54,706 nt of DNA from Candidatus Woesearchaeota archaeon (GCA_016928155.1 JAFGLG010000002.1:144412-199117), one strand, 5' to 3'; numbered from the stretch's first letter, positions 41,544 through 50,181 are shown. Notes: a model not told the origin generated them from the sequence alone. Made by a program: numbers and translations.

Positions 41544-41632
41544 AAAAAGACAACTATAGTGAAAAATGTCTTTTTCTAGGATGACAAATAACTAATCAGT
41601 CCCCAAATCTTGATTATTTGTCATATATCCTA
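41544..41632 (-). promoter_or_regulatory. Structured leader of the pilus ATPase operon
   Basis: Two inverted repeats: AAAAAGACA (41544-41552)/TGTCTTTTT (41567-41575), and an interrupted one with arms TAGGATGACAAATAA (from 41577) and TTATTTGTCATATATCCTA (to 41632). A TATA box CATTTATAAATAG at about 41657-41668 would start transcription around 41635, so both could be in a leader of about 120 nt. The stretch 41670-41975 beyond it holds no convincing gene. Confidence 0.5.
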
Positions 41633-41980
41633 ACTAATGCGTGTCAATGAAGCCCTATTTATAAATGTTTTCAATGGTCAAAAATTGGCAAGAGGAGCTG
41701 AGAGTGACGAAAAAGTGATTTTAAAGGCTTCTGGCAACACTGTTAAAGTTTTTAGCAAAACGCGATGACTGAAAAAATGGAACAGTGGTTCTGGCTGTAA
41801 AGCATATGAACATCTGAAATGATTCGAAAGAAACAAAAATTTTCCAGATATTACGGGTGCAATCATAAGAATTTCTGATCATTAGTGAAATGTATCGGAT
41901 CCCATGAAAGATCTTTGATGGAAAAGACAAAAATCCCATTAAGACTGGAGAACAGAAAGACCACATGCAACAGAAACGCT

Positions 41981-42008
41981 TAAATATTGGGTATACTTTT
42001 AGTATACC
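41981..42008 (+). promoter_or_regulatory. MazEF-like promoter and operator
   Basis: TATA-like CTTAAATATTG (from about 41980) followed by the perfect inverted repeat GGTATACTTTTAGTATACC (41990-42008). The antitoxin ATG is at 42010, right after the repeat, so the site overlaps the expected transcript start. Confidence 0.6.
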
Positions 42009-42009
42009 A

Positions 42010-42216
42010 ATGGTCACGACAATAAAGATACATGAGGATACGAAGGCAAGTCTGGACCGGCTGAGAAGAGAAAGAGAGAGCTATGATGACCTTATCAAGA
42101 GAGTGATCAGTATGATGCGAAGAGAGAACCTCGAGAAAGAGCTGAAAGAGGCATACCTGCGGATGGGAAAAAAGGAACTGGAGATGCTTGAAGAATGGGA
42201 AAACGCATCGCTGTAA
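42010..42216 (+). CDS. Antitoxin of a MazF/PemK-type pair
   Basis: 68 aa. Short DNA-binding N-terminus (TTIKIHEDTKASLDRLRRERESYDDLIKRVISMM) like the archaeal VapB/DUF7557-type ribbon-helix-helix antitoxins, and an acidic C-terminal helix. ATG 42010 follows the operator. It overlaps the toxin by 22 nt. The pair is on the plus strand between two minus-strand halves of the pilus locus. Confidence 0.8.
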   Translation: MVTTIKIHEDTKASLDRLRRERESYDDLIKRVISMMRRENLEKELKEAYLRMGKKELEMLEEWENASL

Positions 42217-42548
42217 AAAGAGGAGAGATCTGGCTGGTGAACCTGGATCCGACAATCGGCCATGAGATCCGAAAATCAAGACCTGGTATCATAATACAGA
42301 ATGACATCGGCAACAAATATAGCCCAATCACAATAATTGCTCCGGTGACATCAAGCATAGAGAAAATATATCCTATAGAGGTGCTTCTGACCAAGAAAAA
42401 TTCAGGACTTAAAAAAGAATCAAAAGCAGTCCTTAACCAGATAAGAGCAATTGATAAGAAAAGACTGATCAGGAAGATAGGAAGACTGAAGAACAGCGCC
42501 ATTGGAGAAGTGAATGAAGCAATAAAGATAAGCCTTGGACTCTATTGA
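42195..42548 (+). CDS. MazF/PemK-type mRNA interferase toxin
   Basis: 117 aa. Family pattern VKRGEIWLVNLDPTIGHEIRKSRPGIIIQND, then ITIIAPVTSSI and the basic segment VLNQIRAIDKKRLIRKIGRL. It is expected to cut RNA at short sequences; the specificity is not known. The 3' end overlaps the convergent pilin-like gene by 7 nt. Confidence 0.9.
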   Translation: MGKRIAVKRGEIWLVNLDPTIGHEIRKSRPGIIIQNDIGNKYSPITIIAPVTSSIEKIYPIEVLLTKKNSGLKKESKAVLNQIRAIDKKRLIRKIGRLKNSAIGEVNEAIKISLGLY

Positions 42549-43516
42549 ACCAATTCGTCCACCTCATAATAATCAAGCCTGGTTGTCTGGAAAATCGAGC
42601 CATCATCCAGCCTGAACCAATCAGGCATCCCGGTGATAGCATAGAAGGCAGGGTTCTGATCGCTGAAATAGATGTAATCAATCACTGATTTCTCCTGCGT
42701 TGCGATACCCTGATCAGAGAGCTTCTGGAGATCCACCATAGATTCAATGCCGAACATGGAAGCAGAGAAGTCACCCTCAAGCCTCTGCAGATAAGAAGGG
42801 GCATGATCAGATTCTGTGTACCATGAATTCAAAAGATGGGATCTCAGGTTAGAGACATCAGTGCCCTGCACAAAATCAGTAACATTGGACTCGTGGATTA
42901 TATTTGACACCTTACCGGATGTCTCAATCAGATACAGGGGGTCTTCAAAGCCAGCAATAGGCAATTCTGCAGAAAAATTCCTGGAAAGATTCCAGGAAGC
43001 AGTATCCGCAGAGTCAGTCAAGACATAATCCAATACAATAGAAGCCCTCACGTGCCAAGGATCTGAATGAGAGATGACCACATCACTCACTGTCCACAAT
43101 ATCCGGATACCGTTGACAGAAGCCTGCTGATTGAAGCCAGCAAACCAATCATTTATTGTAGAACCCTGCATGGAACTGACAGGTTCGGCCCCAAGAGTCC
43201 CATTCAGGAAAAGGCCTGCAAAAGCTGAATCAATATCCGGGATATAATGACCTGATTTCACAATCCTCTCCTGCATCGCAAGAAAAGAATGGAATGATGA
43301 GATATAGATTGCACGTCCAATATCATGATCAAGATTCCTCAGCAGATTATCCATCTGAAGAACCCTAGTGGAATGAAGCTGGCTCTTCTCCTGATAACGG
43401 AAAGCACCCTGATAATAGAATACAGAAAGGATTATGATGCCAAGAAAAAGCAATGAAAGGAGCGTGTAGAAGAAGCCTTTCCTGCTCTGCCTGAAGCATG
43501 ATCCTCTCACTGCCAA
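42542..43516 (-). CDS. Pilus-locus surface protein with N-terminal hydrophobic helix
   Basis: 324 aa. A basic N-terminus (RQSRKGF) and one hydrophobic helix (FYTLLSLLFLGIIILSVFYY) resemble a pilin-like or type II membrane anchor. The rest is an extracellular beta-rich domain with several N-glycosylation sequons and no recognised fold. It overlaps the VWA gene by 10 nt, last gene of the pilin/adhesin operon. It may be a minor pilin. Confidence 0.65.
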   Translation of the reverse strand: MAVRGSCFRQSRKGFFYTLLSLLFLGIIILSVFYYQGAFRYQEKSQLHSTRVLQMDNLLRNLDHDIGRAIYISSFHSFLAMQERIVKSGHYIPDIDSAFAGLFLNGTLGAEPVSSMQGSTINDWFAGFNQQASVNGIRILWTVSDVVISHSDPWHVRASIVLDYVLTDSADTASWNLSRNFSAELPIAGFEDPLYLIETSGKVSNIIHESNVTDFVQGTDVSNLRSHLLNSWYTESDHAPSYLQRLEGDFSASMFGIESMVDLQKLSDQGIATQEKSVIDYIYFSDQNPAFYAITGMPDWFRLDDGSIFQTTRLDYYEVDELVQ

Positions 43517-46056
43517 GATCTCACCTCAATCACAGCAGGACCCCAAAGAGAGGGTATCTCAGAGATGGTCAAAGTCGTCATGCCGAGATCGCCTGGGCCG
43601 ATAATGATATCAAGGAGACCATCACCATCAAAATCAAGCATGCCCAGAAGATCAAAGACAGCGACATCAATCGCATCCCCACTATCATATGAATACGAGC
43701 CGAAGCTGCAAGCGTCAGTGCCTGCATAATCTGCCGGGATAGCAATAGTCAGATTGGTGCCATCCTCAAACTCCAAGAACCATACACAGCCATCAGCCTC
43801 CGGGAGAACACTGGTATAATCAGACACAGCAGGAAGGGAATAGGAATAGATGGCCCTGTTGCTCGGGGATCCGCCGCTCTCTGCAGAGATGTTGAAAGAA
43901 GTCTTGAGTATGACATCGTTATCGGATGATGCCAGAGACAGAGGGACCTGCAATACAAATGGATCACCTATCAGGATGTAATCATCGCCGAAACCATCAA
44001 TATCAAAGAAATCAACAGAACCAGAACCAGAATCTATCGAGACTCTCGAGGTCCACAATGAACCAGAATATGAAGTCAGATAAGCTTCCCTCAGGGATGC
44101 AGCAGCAGGAATGCCAAAATGACCCTGCGTGACAGAATTCCCGAAATGAGGGGTCTCTTCAGTGATTATTATCTCGCCGAACCCAGGCGGATTGATGTCA
44201 GGCACATAAGTGAATCTTATGAATGAATCATGCAGATCGCTATGGATATTCGTGACATTAGGGGCCTGGCCTGAAAAACCGAGAGAGGAGATGAGCAACT
44301 CATAAGCCAGGTCAGAATAGATTTCCTTCAGAGCAGTATAATTCTGCCCCCAATAGAAATTGCCATGACCACAATCAGAGATGGCCTTGAGAGTAGCATT
44401 GTCAGCCGAGCTCCCGAAACCGATAGAATGGATGGTGATATTATACAGATCATAAGTCTCGCATGCTGACTGGATGGCCTCAACCTTTGCAGCTTCCTCG
44501 CCGCAGGCAGTCGGAGTATAATAACACCTGTTTGCAGTGCCGTCGCTCATCACAATGATGATCCTGGACCTTGACGGATCTGACTGGGCAAGAAGCTTGC
44601 TCCTGGAATCAATCACAGCAGAAGAGAAGCAAGTATTGGGGCCCTTGGTATGATAATGATCAATCTTGTCATCCAGAATCATCTTAGAATTAGTCAGATC
44701 CTCTGACTGGCCTGGCTCAATAGATGCATGATATGAGACAAGGCCAAGACGGTTGTAAGATGAATTCAGGAATATGCCGACAAAATCATGATCGACCTCT
44801 TTAGCCACATCAAGACGCGACATCCCAGGAGCATCAGGCATATCATCACTGTCCATGCTATTCGAGATGTCAGTCGTCAGGATCACATCCACAGGGGTGC
44901 CATTGGACACAGTCACATTCCCAGGGATGTGGCCAAGACGGAGCGGGATATTAGAACGGGACAAAGAAGCGAAATCAAGGAAGGATGATAAAGTGGAATT
45001 AGGGATGATGACAGAGACATCACCCAGCTGGGATGAATTGTAGACAGTCTCTGACCCCAAGGTCAGCATAAGAGGAAAATCCGTGGAGTAATCAAGGGAT
45101 GACTCCATACTGACCAGTGAACCAGGGATATAAAAAGAATCATAAATATTTATCAACCCATCGATATTATCAAAATGATAAGTCGAAGTCGCCAAGCCAT
45201 CTGCATATTCTGTCTCAGAGAAGAAGATATCCTCTGTCCTATAATCCACCTCAAGATAGCCTCCGCCTATAGAGAGCATAGAGGATGAACTAAAGGAAAC
45301 AATGTTAAGGCCTGGCTGGAAATTAGAGTAATAAGCAGGATCAATCAGGAATGTATCAGCCTCTTTCTCAGGGGTTGATGGAGAAAATGAACCAGAAAAC
45401 ACCCCATTGATAAAAAGATCGAATGAAGACGCGATGTCAAGCTCAAGATAACAGTCTTCAATGATGAAATCAGACGGAAGGGAGAGTTTTGAAGAGATGT
45501 TCCCATATCCTATATAGCCCCCATAAAAGATATGCTGGGCCCTTGATACATCCCCGATGATCAAAGAGGCCCTTGATGAGAAACCATATAGGGTCTCATT
45601 CTGCTCAAAGCCAGAGACATAGCTCTTGGCAGAGAGGAGGTCAACCGGCTCAGAATCTGATGTCGAGAAAATATTCTGGCTGTTGATGTAGAGAGCTGTC
45701 TCATAAGGCAAAGGCACCATATCTGAAAATTCCTGGAAGAGCAAAGCAGCAAGATCTGTCCTGCCATAGGAATAGAACTCGCCAATCTGCATCATGACTG
45801 ACTGGTTGGGCCTGATAATCGAGCCATTTAGGATCATCTGCCTCACTACACTAGAATTCATCTCATCTATCCTAAGCTCAGACATGACATTGATGAGATC
45901 ATTCGCATTGTTGCTAAGCTGATATGTCGGCCTTGAAGAGATGAAAGAGGTGCTAACAATACCTACTGCGAGCAGCATGATGACCAAAGCCATGAATGCA
46001 TCTACGCTGAAGAAGAACCCTTTCTTATCCCCAATAACACCATGCTTCAATCCCAT
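43507..46056 (-). CDS. Large pilin-anchored VWA-domain adhesin
   Basis: 849 aa. N-terminus GDKKGFFFSVDAFMALVIMLLAVGIV is a pilin-like hydrophobic helix after a KKG motif. A von Willebrand A domain follows at about 388-590, with the MIDAS motif DISNSMD (Asp near 396) and the later Thr/Asp residues (MSDGTANR). Flanking regions are beta-rich. It probably caps or decorates the pilus and binds a surface ligand through a metal ion. It overlaps the genes on both sides by about 10 nt. Confidence 0.85.
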   Translation of the reverse strand: MGLKHGVIGDKKGFFFSVDAFMALVIMLLAVGIVSTSFISSRPTYQLSNNANDLINVMSELRIDEMNSSVVRQMILNGSIIRPNQSVMMQIGEFYSYGRTDLAALLFQEFSDMVPLPYETALYINSQNIFSTSDSEPVDLLSAKSYVSGFEQNETLYGFSSRASLIIGDVSRAQHIFYGGYIGYGNISSKLSLPSDFIIEDCYLELDIASSFDLFINGVFSGSFSPSTPEKEADTFLIDPAYYSNFQPGLNIVSFSSSSMLSIGGGYLEVDYRTEDIFFSETEYADGLATSTYHFDNIDGLINIYDSFYIPGSLVSMESSLDYSTDFPLMLTLGSETVYNSSQLGDVSVIIPNSTLSSFLDFASLSRSNIPLRLGHIPGNVTVSNGTPVDVILTTDISNSMDSDDMPDAPGMSRLDVAKEVDHDFVGIFLNSSYNRLGLVSYHASIEPGQSEDLTNSKMILDDKIDHYHTKGPNTCFSSAVIDSRSKLLAQSDPSRSRIIIVMSDGTANRCYYTPTACGEEAAKVEAIQSACETYDLYNITIHSIGFGSSADNATLKAISDCGHGNFYWGQNYTALKEIYSDLAYELLISSLGFSGQAPNVTNIHSDLHDSFIRFTYVPDINPPGFGEIIITEETPHFGNSVTQGHFGIPAAASLREAYLTSYSGSLWTSRVSIDSGSGSVDFFDIDGFGDDYILIGDPFVLQVPLSLASSDNDVILKTSFNISAESGGSPSNRAIYSYSLPAVSDYTSVLPEADGCVWFLEFEDGTNLTIAIPADYAGTDACSFGSYSYDSGDAIDVAVFDLLGMLDFDGDGLLDIIIGPGDLGMTTLTISEIPSLWGPAVIEVRSWQ

Positions 46057-46508
46057 AAGTACAACACCATGTTCATTACCTTGCCATCAAAAATGACATA
46101 TCTTGTGGTCTTGACAACATTCTTCCCATCTGGCTCAACACCGAATGCGTAGGACCTTGCCCCTTCTGCATCCTCAAGGAAGAAATAGAAATCATAAGAG
46201 GTCCGGAAAGAAGACCTTGCCTGGGAGTAGTCCATACCTGTGAATGAATCTAACTTTGCCCGGTTTATCCTCATGTCCCCGTCAGTTATGCCTATGATAG
46301 TGAAATTATCCTGAGTCCAACCTTCAGGGTATCCCTTTGTCAGGAGGGAGCGGGATATCGAATCAGCATCAATCTCAAGCTCCCGGAACACAAGACTCTT
46401 CTCAGAGACCATAGAATAATACCTGAAGAAAAGCAAAAGGACTATGGCGAATATGAAAAGAGCTATCATGAAATCCAGAGTGATGATCTGGGCCTTATTC
46501 GACCTCAT
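46047..46508 (-). CDS. Pilin-like minor subunit
   Basis: 153 aa from ATG 46508. It begins with a basic MRSNKAQ, then a hydrophobic helix (IITLDFMIALFIFAIVLLLFF) and an extracellular domain ending KVMNMVLYLWD. It resembles the other pilin-like proteins of this operon. An open frame continues upstream to 46649 through eight 15-bp tandem repeats that would code for a Cys/Arg-rich pentapeptide pattern (GMCIS, GVCIN, EMCTG); I treat this as leader, though translation cannot be excluded. Confidence 0.7.
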   Translation of the reverse strand: MRSNKAQIITLDFMIALFIFAIVLLLFFRYYSMVSEKSLVFRELEIDADSISRSLLTKGYPEGWTQDNFTIIGITDGDMRINRAKLDSFTGMDYSQARSSFRTSYDFYFFLEDAEGARSYAFGVEPDGKNVVKTTRYVIFDGKVMNMVLYLWD

Positions 46509-46510
46509 CC

Positions 46511-46630
46511 TGTATCTTCTGCTAGTATACACTCCATCAGTACACCTTCTGCCAACGCCTCTCCCGCCAGCGTATCTTCTTCCAGTGCACATTTCGTTAA
46601 TGCACACTCCACTAATACACATTCCGCTAA
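46511..46630. repeat. Exactly eight 15-bp tandem repeats
   Basis: Units begin every 15 bp from 46511 to 46616 (e.g. TGTATCTTCTGCTAG, TATACACTCCATCAG, TACACATTCCGCTAA), degenerate but in perfect register, 120 bp in all. They sit directly before the minor pilin start and overlap the 3' end of the upstream pilin gene by 4 nt. Confidence 0.85.
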
Positions 46631-47040
46631 TTGAGATAGATGATGCCATTCTCCTTCCTTATTGTATTCATGCCTTTCTGAGGCTGGCCTGTGACAGGCG
46701 GTATCTTCAGATAATACTGATGATTACCTGATGAAGCATCAAGAGACCCCTGCGTGAGAGAGATTGAGTAATCATATTCTCCGATAACAAGAGGCATCTT
46801 GAACTGCCTCTCATAGCCATCACTCACAGAATATGCTGTCATTATCTCATTCTTCAAGCCAGAGGACACATCCTTCAGCTCCAGATATTCTTTATGGGAC
46901 CTGAGATCATATGCCTTGTCCAATGCTATCTTCATGAAGAAACCGAAGATGATGACAAGTAATGCGACAAGGATGATGAATTCCACAGAAGCCTGGCCAT
47001 TTTTCCTCATTTTATCCCATGATTTGCATGCATATGCCAT
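46627..47040 (-). CDS. Class III signal peptide pilin-like protein
   Basis: 137 aa. Motif KNGQASVEFIILVALLVIIFGFF is a class III signal (G-Q-A-x-x-E-F). The ATG at 47040 overlaps the previous stop as TGATG, but the ATG at 47010 (MRKNGQAS) gives the usual short positively charged leader. The extracellular part is short and beta-rich. Minor pilin of the operon. Confidence 0.8.
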   Translation of the reverse strand: MAYACKSWDKMRKNGQASVEFIILVALLVIIFGFFMKIALDKAYDLRSHKEYLELKDVSSGLKNEIMTAYSVSDGYERQFKMPLVIGEYDYSISLTQGSLDASSGNHQYYLKIPPVTGQPQKGMNTIRKENGIIYLN

Positions 47041-47459
47041 CAGCTGATTATGACATAAGACCCTCTTGACTCGATCGTGATGGTGTGAAGACCGGGAGTT
47101 GATGGAAGAGAACCAGTCATGTTCACCTCTGTGGTCTCATAGACATCAGAGTCGCCTGAGCGCTTCTGGACCAAGAAAAGAACCTCATGATCCCTGACCT
47201 GGGCTGATGCAACCTTGTCAGGCAGAGTGAACTTCATGGTGACCATGCTAGGCTCCCCATAATAATAGACCTTCTCAACATTGACCACAATATCCTGGGC
47301 GATCTGATAAAGCTGGTTCTCGATTGCAGATTCGCGGTAATCTTCAGACTGGAAGTAGAAGAACATTATAAGAGGGATGATGATGACTGCAATGAAACCT
47401 AGGATCATCAGATATTCCATACTGGCCTGTGCGTTCTTATTTCTTTTTATCAACCCCAT
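47040..47459 (-). CDS. Class III signal peptide pilin-like protein, first gene of adhesin operon
   Basis: 139 aa. N-terminus GLIKRNKNAQASMEYLMILGFIAVIIIPLIMFF fits an archaeal pilin signal (KNAQASMEY). A TATA-like CTTTAAATAC at about 47484-47493 lies 25-34 nt before the ATG, so the mRNA is nearly leaderless. This starts the operon pilin-pilin-minor pilin-VWA-surface protein. The head domain is beta-rich with no Cys. Confidence 0.8.
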   Translation of the reverse strand: MGLIKRNKNAQASMEYLMILGFIAVIIIPLIMFFYFQSEDYRESAIENQLYQIAQDIVVNVEKVYYYGEPSMVTMKFTLPDKVASAQVRDHEVLFLVQKRSGDSDVYETTEVNMTGSLPSTPGLHTITIESRGSYVIIS

Positions 47460-47596
47460 GAGGACTTTGAGGCCAGCAATGTATTTAAAGGTGTGTTACT
47501 ATTATATAATAATCACTAAATAATTATTGCGAAATGGAGATTGACAAGTAGAGATTGTAAAGTATATCTATCAGGATACATCTTATGAGAATATTA

Positions 47597-47684
47597 ATGA
47601 ACATATTCATGAACATATTCATGGATCTATTGACAGATCAATTGATGCATATTTGTGACCCACGGACAGGCCAATCGTTCATGC
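47597..47684. promoter_or_regulatory. Divergent pilus/regulator region with TGAACA and GTTCATGC sites
   Basis: Two tandem ATGAACATATTC copies (47597-47608, 47609-47620) and GTTCATGC (47677-47684). The core TGTTCA/TGAACA recurs in the promoters of both secreted cassettes (48637-48690 and 50182-50226). The region is 293 bp long, between the pilin operon (minus) and the membrane HTH gene (plus). A TATATATA box is at about 47720-47732. Confidence 0.5.
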
Positions 47685-47752
47685 TGTGCAAAGGCTTAAT
47701 ACGGCCCAAAAGCAGGAAATATTTATATATATAATTTATGACCCATTTTAAA

Positions 47753-48580
47753 ATGAAGCGTTTTGGGGGCATATGGATCTGCTTAGTGATTTTCTTATAC
47801 TTCGCAACCCCCATAAATGCTGAGACAAATGCGACTGTCTTCGTATCAGAGACCGGGAATTCTGTGGTGATGCTCCAGATAACAGGGCAGGATACCACAG
47901 AAGTGATGCTGCCGCTCGATGTATCCCAGCCAAGCATAAAAGGTGGGCTGTATGTGCTGAGCGAGAACGGCATAAAGGTAGCAGCAAAAGATGTCGCAGT
48001 TGTCATTTACAAGACAGACCTGTTCACATTCAAGCAAGGAGCGAACTGGACATTCGAAACAGACCTTCTCGGTCATGCCAACACAAAAATCAAGCTGCCG
48101 AGCCATGCCATCATACTGGAGACAGGGGGCTTGATCGATGCAGACACAAATGAGATATCATTCGATGATTCTGACATAAGGCTGACATACACATTCGGGG
48201 AAAAGCCTGCCGAGAATGAGAAGAAAACCTGGATCTACCTGATAATACTGGCAATAATCCTCTTAGCAATCGCAGGCATCATGATATTCCTAAAGAAATC
48301 ACAAGAACCGACAGGAGAATCAACAGAAGGCACAAACAGACAAGGCAAAGGACAGGCCAATGTCATAAAGACACTGAGCTCACACCAGGCAAAGCTTGTT
48401 GAGCTGATAATGCAGAACAATGGCGAGATCAAAAGGAACAAGCTAGAAAGGATAAGCGGGTATGCAAAGAGCAGCTTGGCATCATGCCTGAACAGCCTTG
48501 AAAGGAAGAAGATAATCGAGATAGACAAGACAAGCGCTGTGCATTATGTCAGGCTGACAGAATGGTTCAAGGGATTATGA
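47753..48580 (+). CDS. Membrane-tethered winged-helix regulator
   Basis: 275 aa. Signal peptide (FGGIWICLVIFLYFATPINA), an extracellular beta-rich domain (about 25-155), one membrane helix (TWIYLIILAIILLAIAGIMIFL), then a cytoplasmic winged helix of MarR/IclR type (SSHQAKLVELIMQNNGEIKRNKLERISGYAKSSLASCLNSLERKKII). Such proteins may sense surface state and bind DNA. ATG 47753 is at the right distance from the TATA box. It lies between the pilus operon and the secreted cassettes, and is a candidate controller of the TGTTCA sites. Confidence 0.82.
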   Translation: MKRFGGIWICLVIFLYFATPINAETNATVFVSETGNSVVMLQITGQDTTEVMLPLDVSQPSIKGGLYVLSENGIKVAAKDVAVVIYKTDLFTFKQGANWTFETDLLGHANTKIKLPSHAIILETGGLIDADTNEISFDDSDIRLTYTFGEKPAENEKKTWIYLIILAIILLAIAGIMIFLKKSQEPTGESTEGTNRQGKGQANVIKTLSSHQAKLVELIMQNNGEIKRNKLERISGYAKSSLASCLNSLERKKIIEIDKTSAVHYVRLTEWFKGL

Positions 48581-48636
48581 GACAGATGATGAAAATGATA
48601 AAAAAAGGGATAAGCAAGAAAATAACCTGGATACGT

Positions 48637-48690
48637 GCCTGTTCACAGCTGTACTATATGCCATTTATATCCTGTTCATGCTTAATGAAC
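48637..48690 (+). promoter_or_regulatory. Promoter of secreted cassette 1
   Basis: From 48637 to 48681 it aligns without gaps to 50182-50226, with 38 of 45 bases equal by eye. Contents are GCCTGTTCAC, a TATA box TTTATAT (48664-48670), and CCTGTTCATGC. A perfect inverted repeat GTTCAT-gctta-ATGAAC follows (48674-48690). Confidence 0.65.
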
Positions 48691-48713
48691 CACAGACAGG
48701 AGAGGTTATCAAT

Positions 48714-49601
48714 ATGAAGGGACAACTGGCACTAGGACTAACATTGCTGCTATTACTAGTCGGAACAATGTCTGCCCAAGTGCCAGGCTATGTCAATGTG
48801 TCATATACAAATGACGGCTCAACAGTGATTGTAGGCACAGGAGGAACACAGACAACACAAACAACAGACGATACACAGAACACAGAGACCCAGGAAAACA
48901 CACAGGCAGATACACAGATTCAAGCCGATACATACCAGGAAATAGATACCTGGCAAGAGAAAGACACCCCGGCTGAAATCCCTGCAAAGGACCCTGCTGA
49001 AAGACCATCAATCACAAAAATAGACAACAAGACAGACAAGAAGCCGAAAGAGAAACCAGAGCCCCAGCAGATACCCACAGACTACATACCTGCAGAGCCA
49101 AGCAAAGAAAAGGCTGATGAGACCATCACAGGCGGGATATTCGAGCTGAAAGTGAGCGACCTCAGGCATGCCGGCTATCAAGGGCTGGTATCAGACTTTG
49201 TCAGGGAGCTCAATGAGCAGACAAAATACATGAGGACAGAGCTCAAGGAAGAGATAAAGCAGAGCAAGCTCGAAGAGAAGATGGCGAAGAACATAGGTAA
49301 AAGGATGCAGGCAAGGGTGCTGGAGATGACGGCGCAGAGGATAGAGATAAGCAAAACAGAGATCGTCAGGAGAATCAGCGAAATAGATGAAGAGTCTGCG
49401 GATGAAGTGGCAAAAATGCCAGATGACTTCCAGAAACTGGTGTATGTGTCCCTTGAACAGGGATCAGAGGAAGACAAGGCAGGCCTTGAAACGCAGATAA
49501 AGGACATAGGCAAAGAATTCCATATATGGAGAGTCCCTTTTGAACCAGAAGATTTCGATAACCTCGAACCAGAGCAGATCATGAACATGATCACTGGCTG
49601 A
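48714..49601 (+). CDS. Secreted coiled protein, cassette 1 (paralogue 1)
   Basis: 295 aa. Signal peptide (LALGLTLLLLLVGTMSAQV), a Thr/Gln/Asp-rich low-complexity linker (about 35-140), and a helical C-terminal domain with VSDLRHAGYQGLVSDFVRELNEQTK, later FQKLVYVSLEQG and EPEQIMNMI. The same domain occurs in the protein at 50241-51071. ATG 48714 is behind GGAGAGGT. A 58-aa basic partner follows 33 nt later. No known family; function unknown. Confidence 0.8.
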   Translation: MKGQLALGLTLLLLLVGTMSAQVPGYVNVSYTNDGSTVIVGTGGTQTTQTTDDTQNTETQENTQADTQIQADTYQEIDTWQEKDTPAEIPAKDPAERPSITKIDNKTDKKPKEKPEPQQIPTDYIPAEPSKEKADETITGGIFELKVSDLRHAGYQGLVSDFVRELNEQTKYMRTELKEEIKQSKLEEKMAKNIGKRMQARVLEMTAQRIEISKTEIVRRISEIDEESADEVAKMPDDFQKLVYVSLEQGSEEDKAGLETQIKDIGKEFHIWRVPFEPEDFDNLEPEQIMNMITG

Positions 49602-49634
49602 ACCTGTCACATCCACAATATGGAGGTGGTTCAG

Positions 49635-49811
49635 ATGAGGAAGCATGAAGAGAGATTTTCAGCAGAGAAGTATTTCCAGAGAAGGGAGCGGGCTGAAGCG
49701 TACCACAGGTTCTTGAAGAATCCGCAGGCAAAGAGGATACAGGAGCATTTCCACAACATCACAATGCTGGGAGAGGACAAGATGCCGCTGACAATCATCA
49801 TAGCAGAATAA
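49635..49811 (+). CDS. 58-aa basic partner protein, cassette 1
   Basis: RKHEERFSAEKYFQRRERAEAY followed by FLKNPQAKRIQEHFHNI: helical, rich in Arg/Lys/His, no signal peptide. About half of its residues match the protein at 51055-51231 at the same positions, including KHEERF, AEAY, RFLK and QEHFHNI. ATG 49635 sits behind GGAGGTGG. It always follows the secreted paralogue, so it may act with it, or be a cytoplasmic regulator of it. Not recognised. Confidence 0.8.
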   Translation: MRKHEERFSAEKYFQRRERAEAYHRFLKNPQAKRIQEHFHNITMLGEDKMPLTIIIAE

Positions 49812-49867
49812 CAAAAATCACACTAATCCCCAACCCAAAAGTTAGAGTATCTGATCGTGCGATTTGT

Positions 49868-50075
49868 CAAAATAGTGGCAAAGGAAAAAAATCATATCTC
49901 AGCTCCAGGTTACACTCGAACCACTATTTTGAGCACCCTGAAATTCCGCCTTAAATCCTGATTTTCGCAGTAAACAGCCAACTCTGATGAGTGGCGAAAT
50001 CTCATGGTTTGGAATTGAAAATGACTCCCTGAAAAACGGGTTAAAACCCCTAAAATGACAAGCGTCATTTTCAAT
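49868..50075. repeat. Inverted repeats between the two cassettes
   Basis: CAAAATAGTGG (49868-49878)/CCACTATTTTG (49921-49931) and ATTGAAAATGAC (50014-50025)/GTCATTTTCAAT (50064-50075), both exact. The 429-bp gap 49812-50240 has no convincing gene; the minus-strand open frame in it is low complexity and overlaps these hairpins. It could be terminator or attenuator structure, or the scar of an insertion. Confidence 0.55.
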
Positions 50076-50181
50076 AACGAAGAGACCCAAAACACCCAAG
50101 ACCTGCAATCCCATCCCTTTTTTCATTTTTTTCTTATATCAAACCAACAATGTTTTAGTCACATATCAATTAGGAAAAACA

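Noticed and set aside
41678-41866. 62-aa minus-strand frame in the gap before the MazEF-like pair
   Set aside because: No promoter or ribosome-binding site fits, and the composition is not protein-like; I treat the stretch as non-coding.
49899-50126. 75-aa open frame on the minus strand
   Set aside because: No ribosome-binding site, overlaps the inverted repeats, and its protein has no coherent composition.
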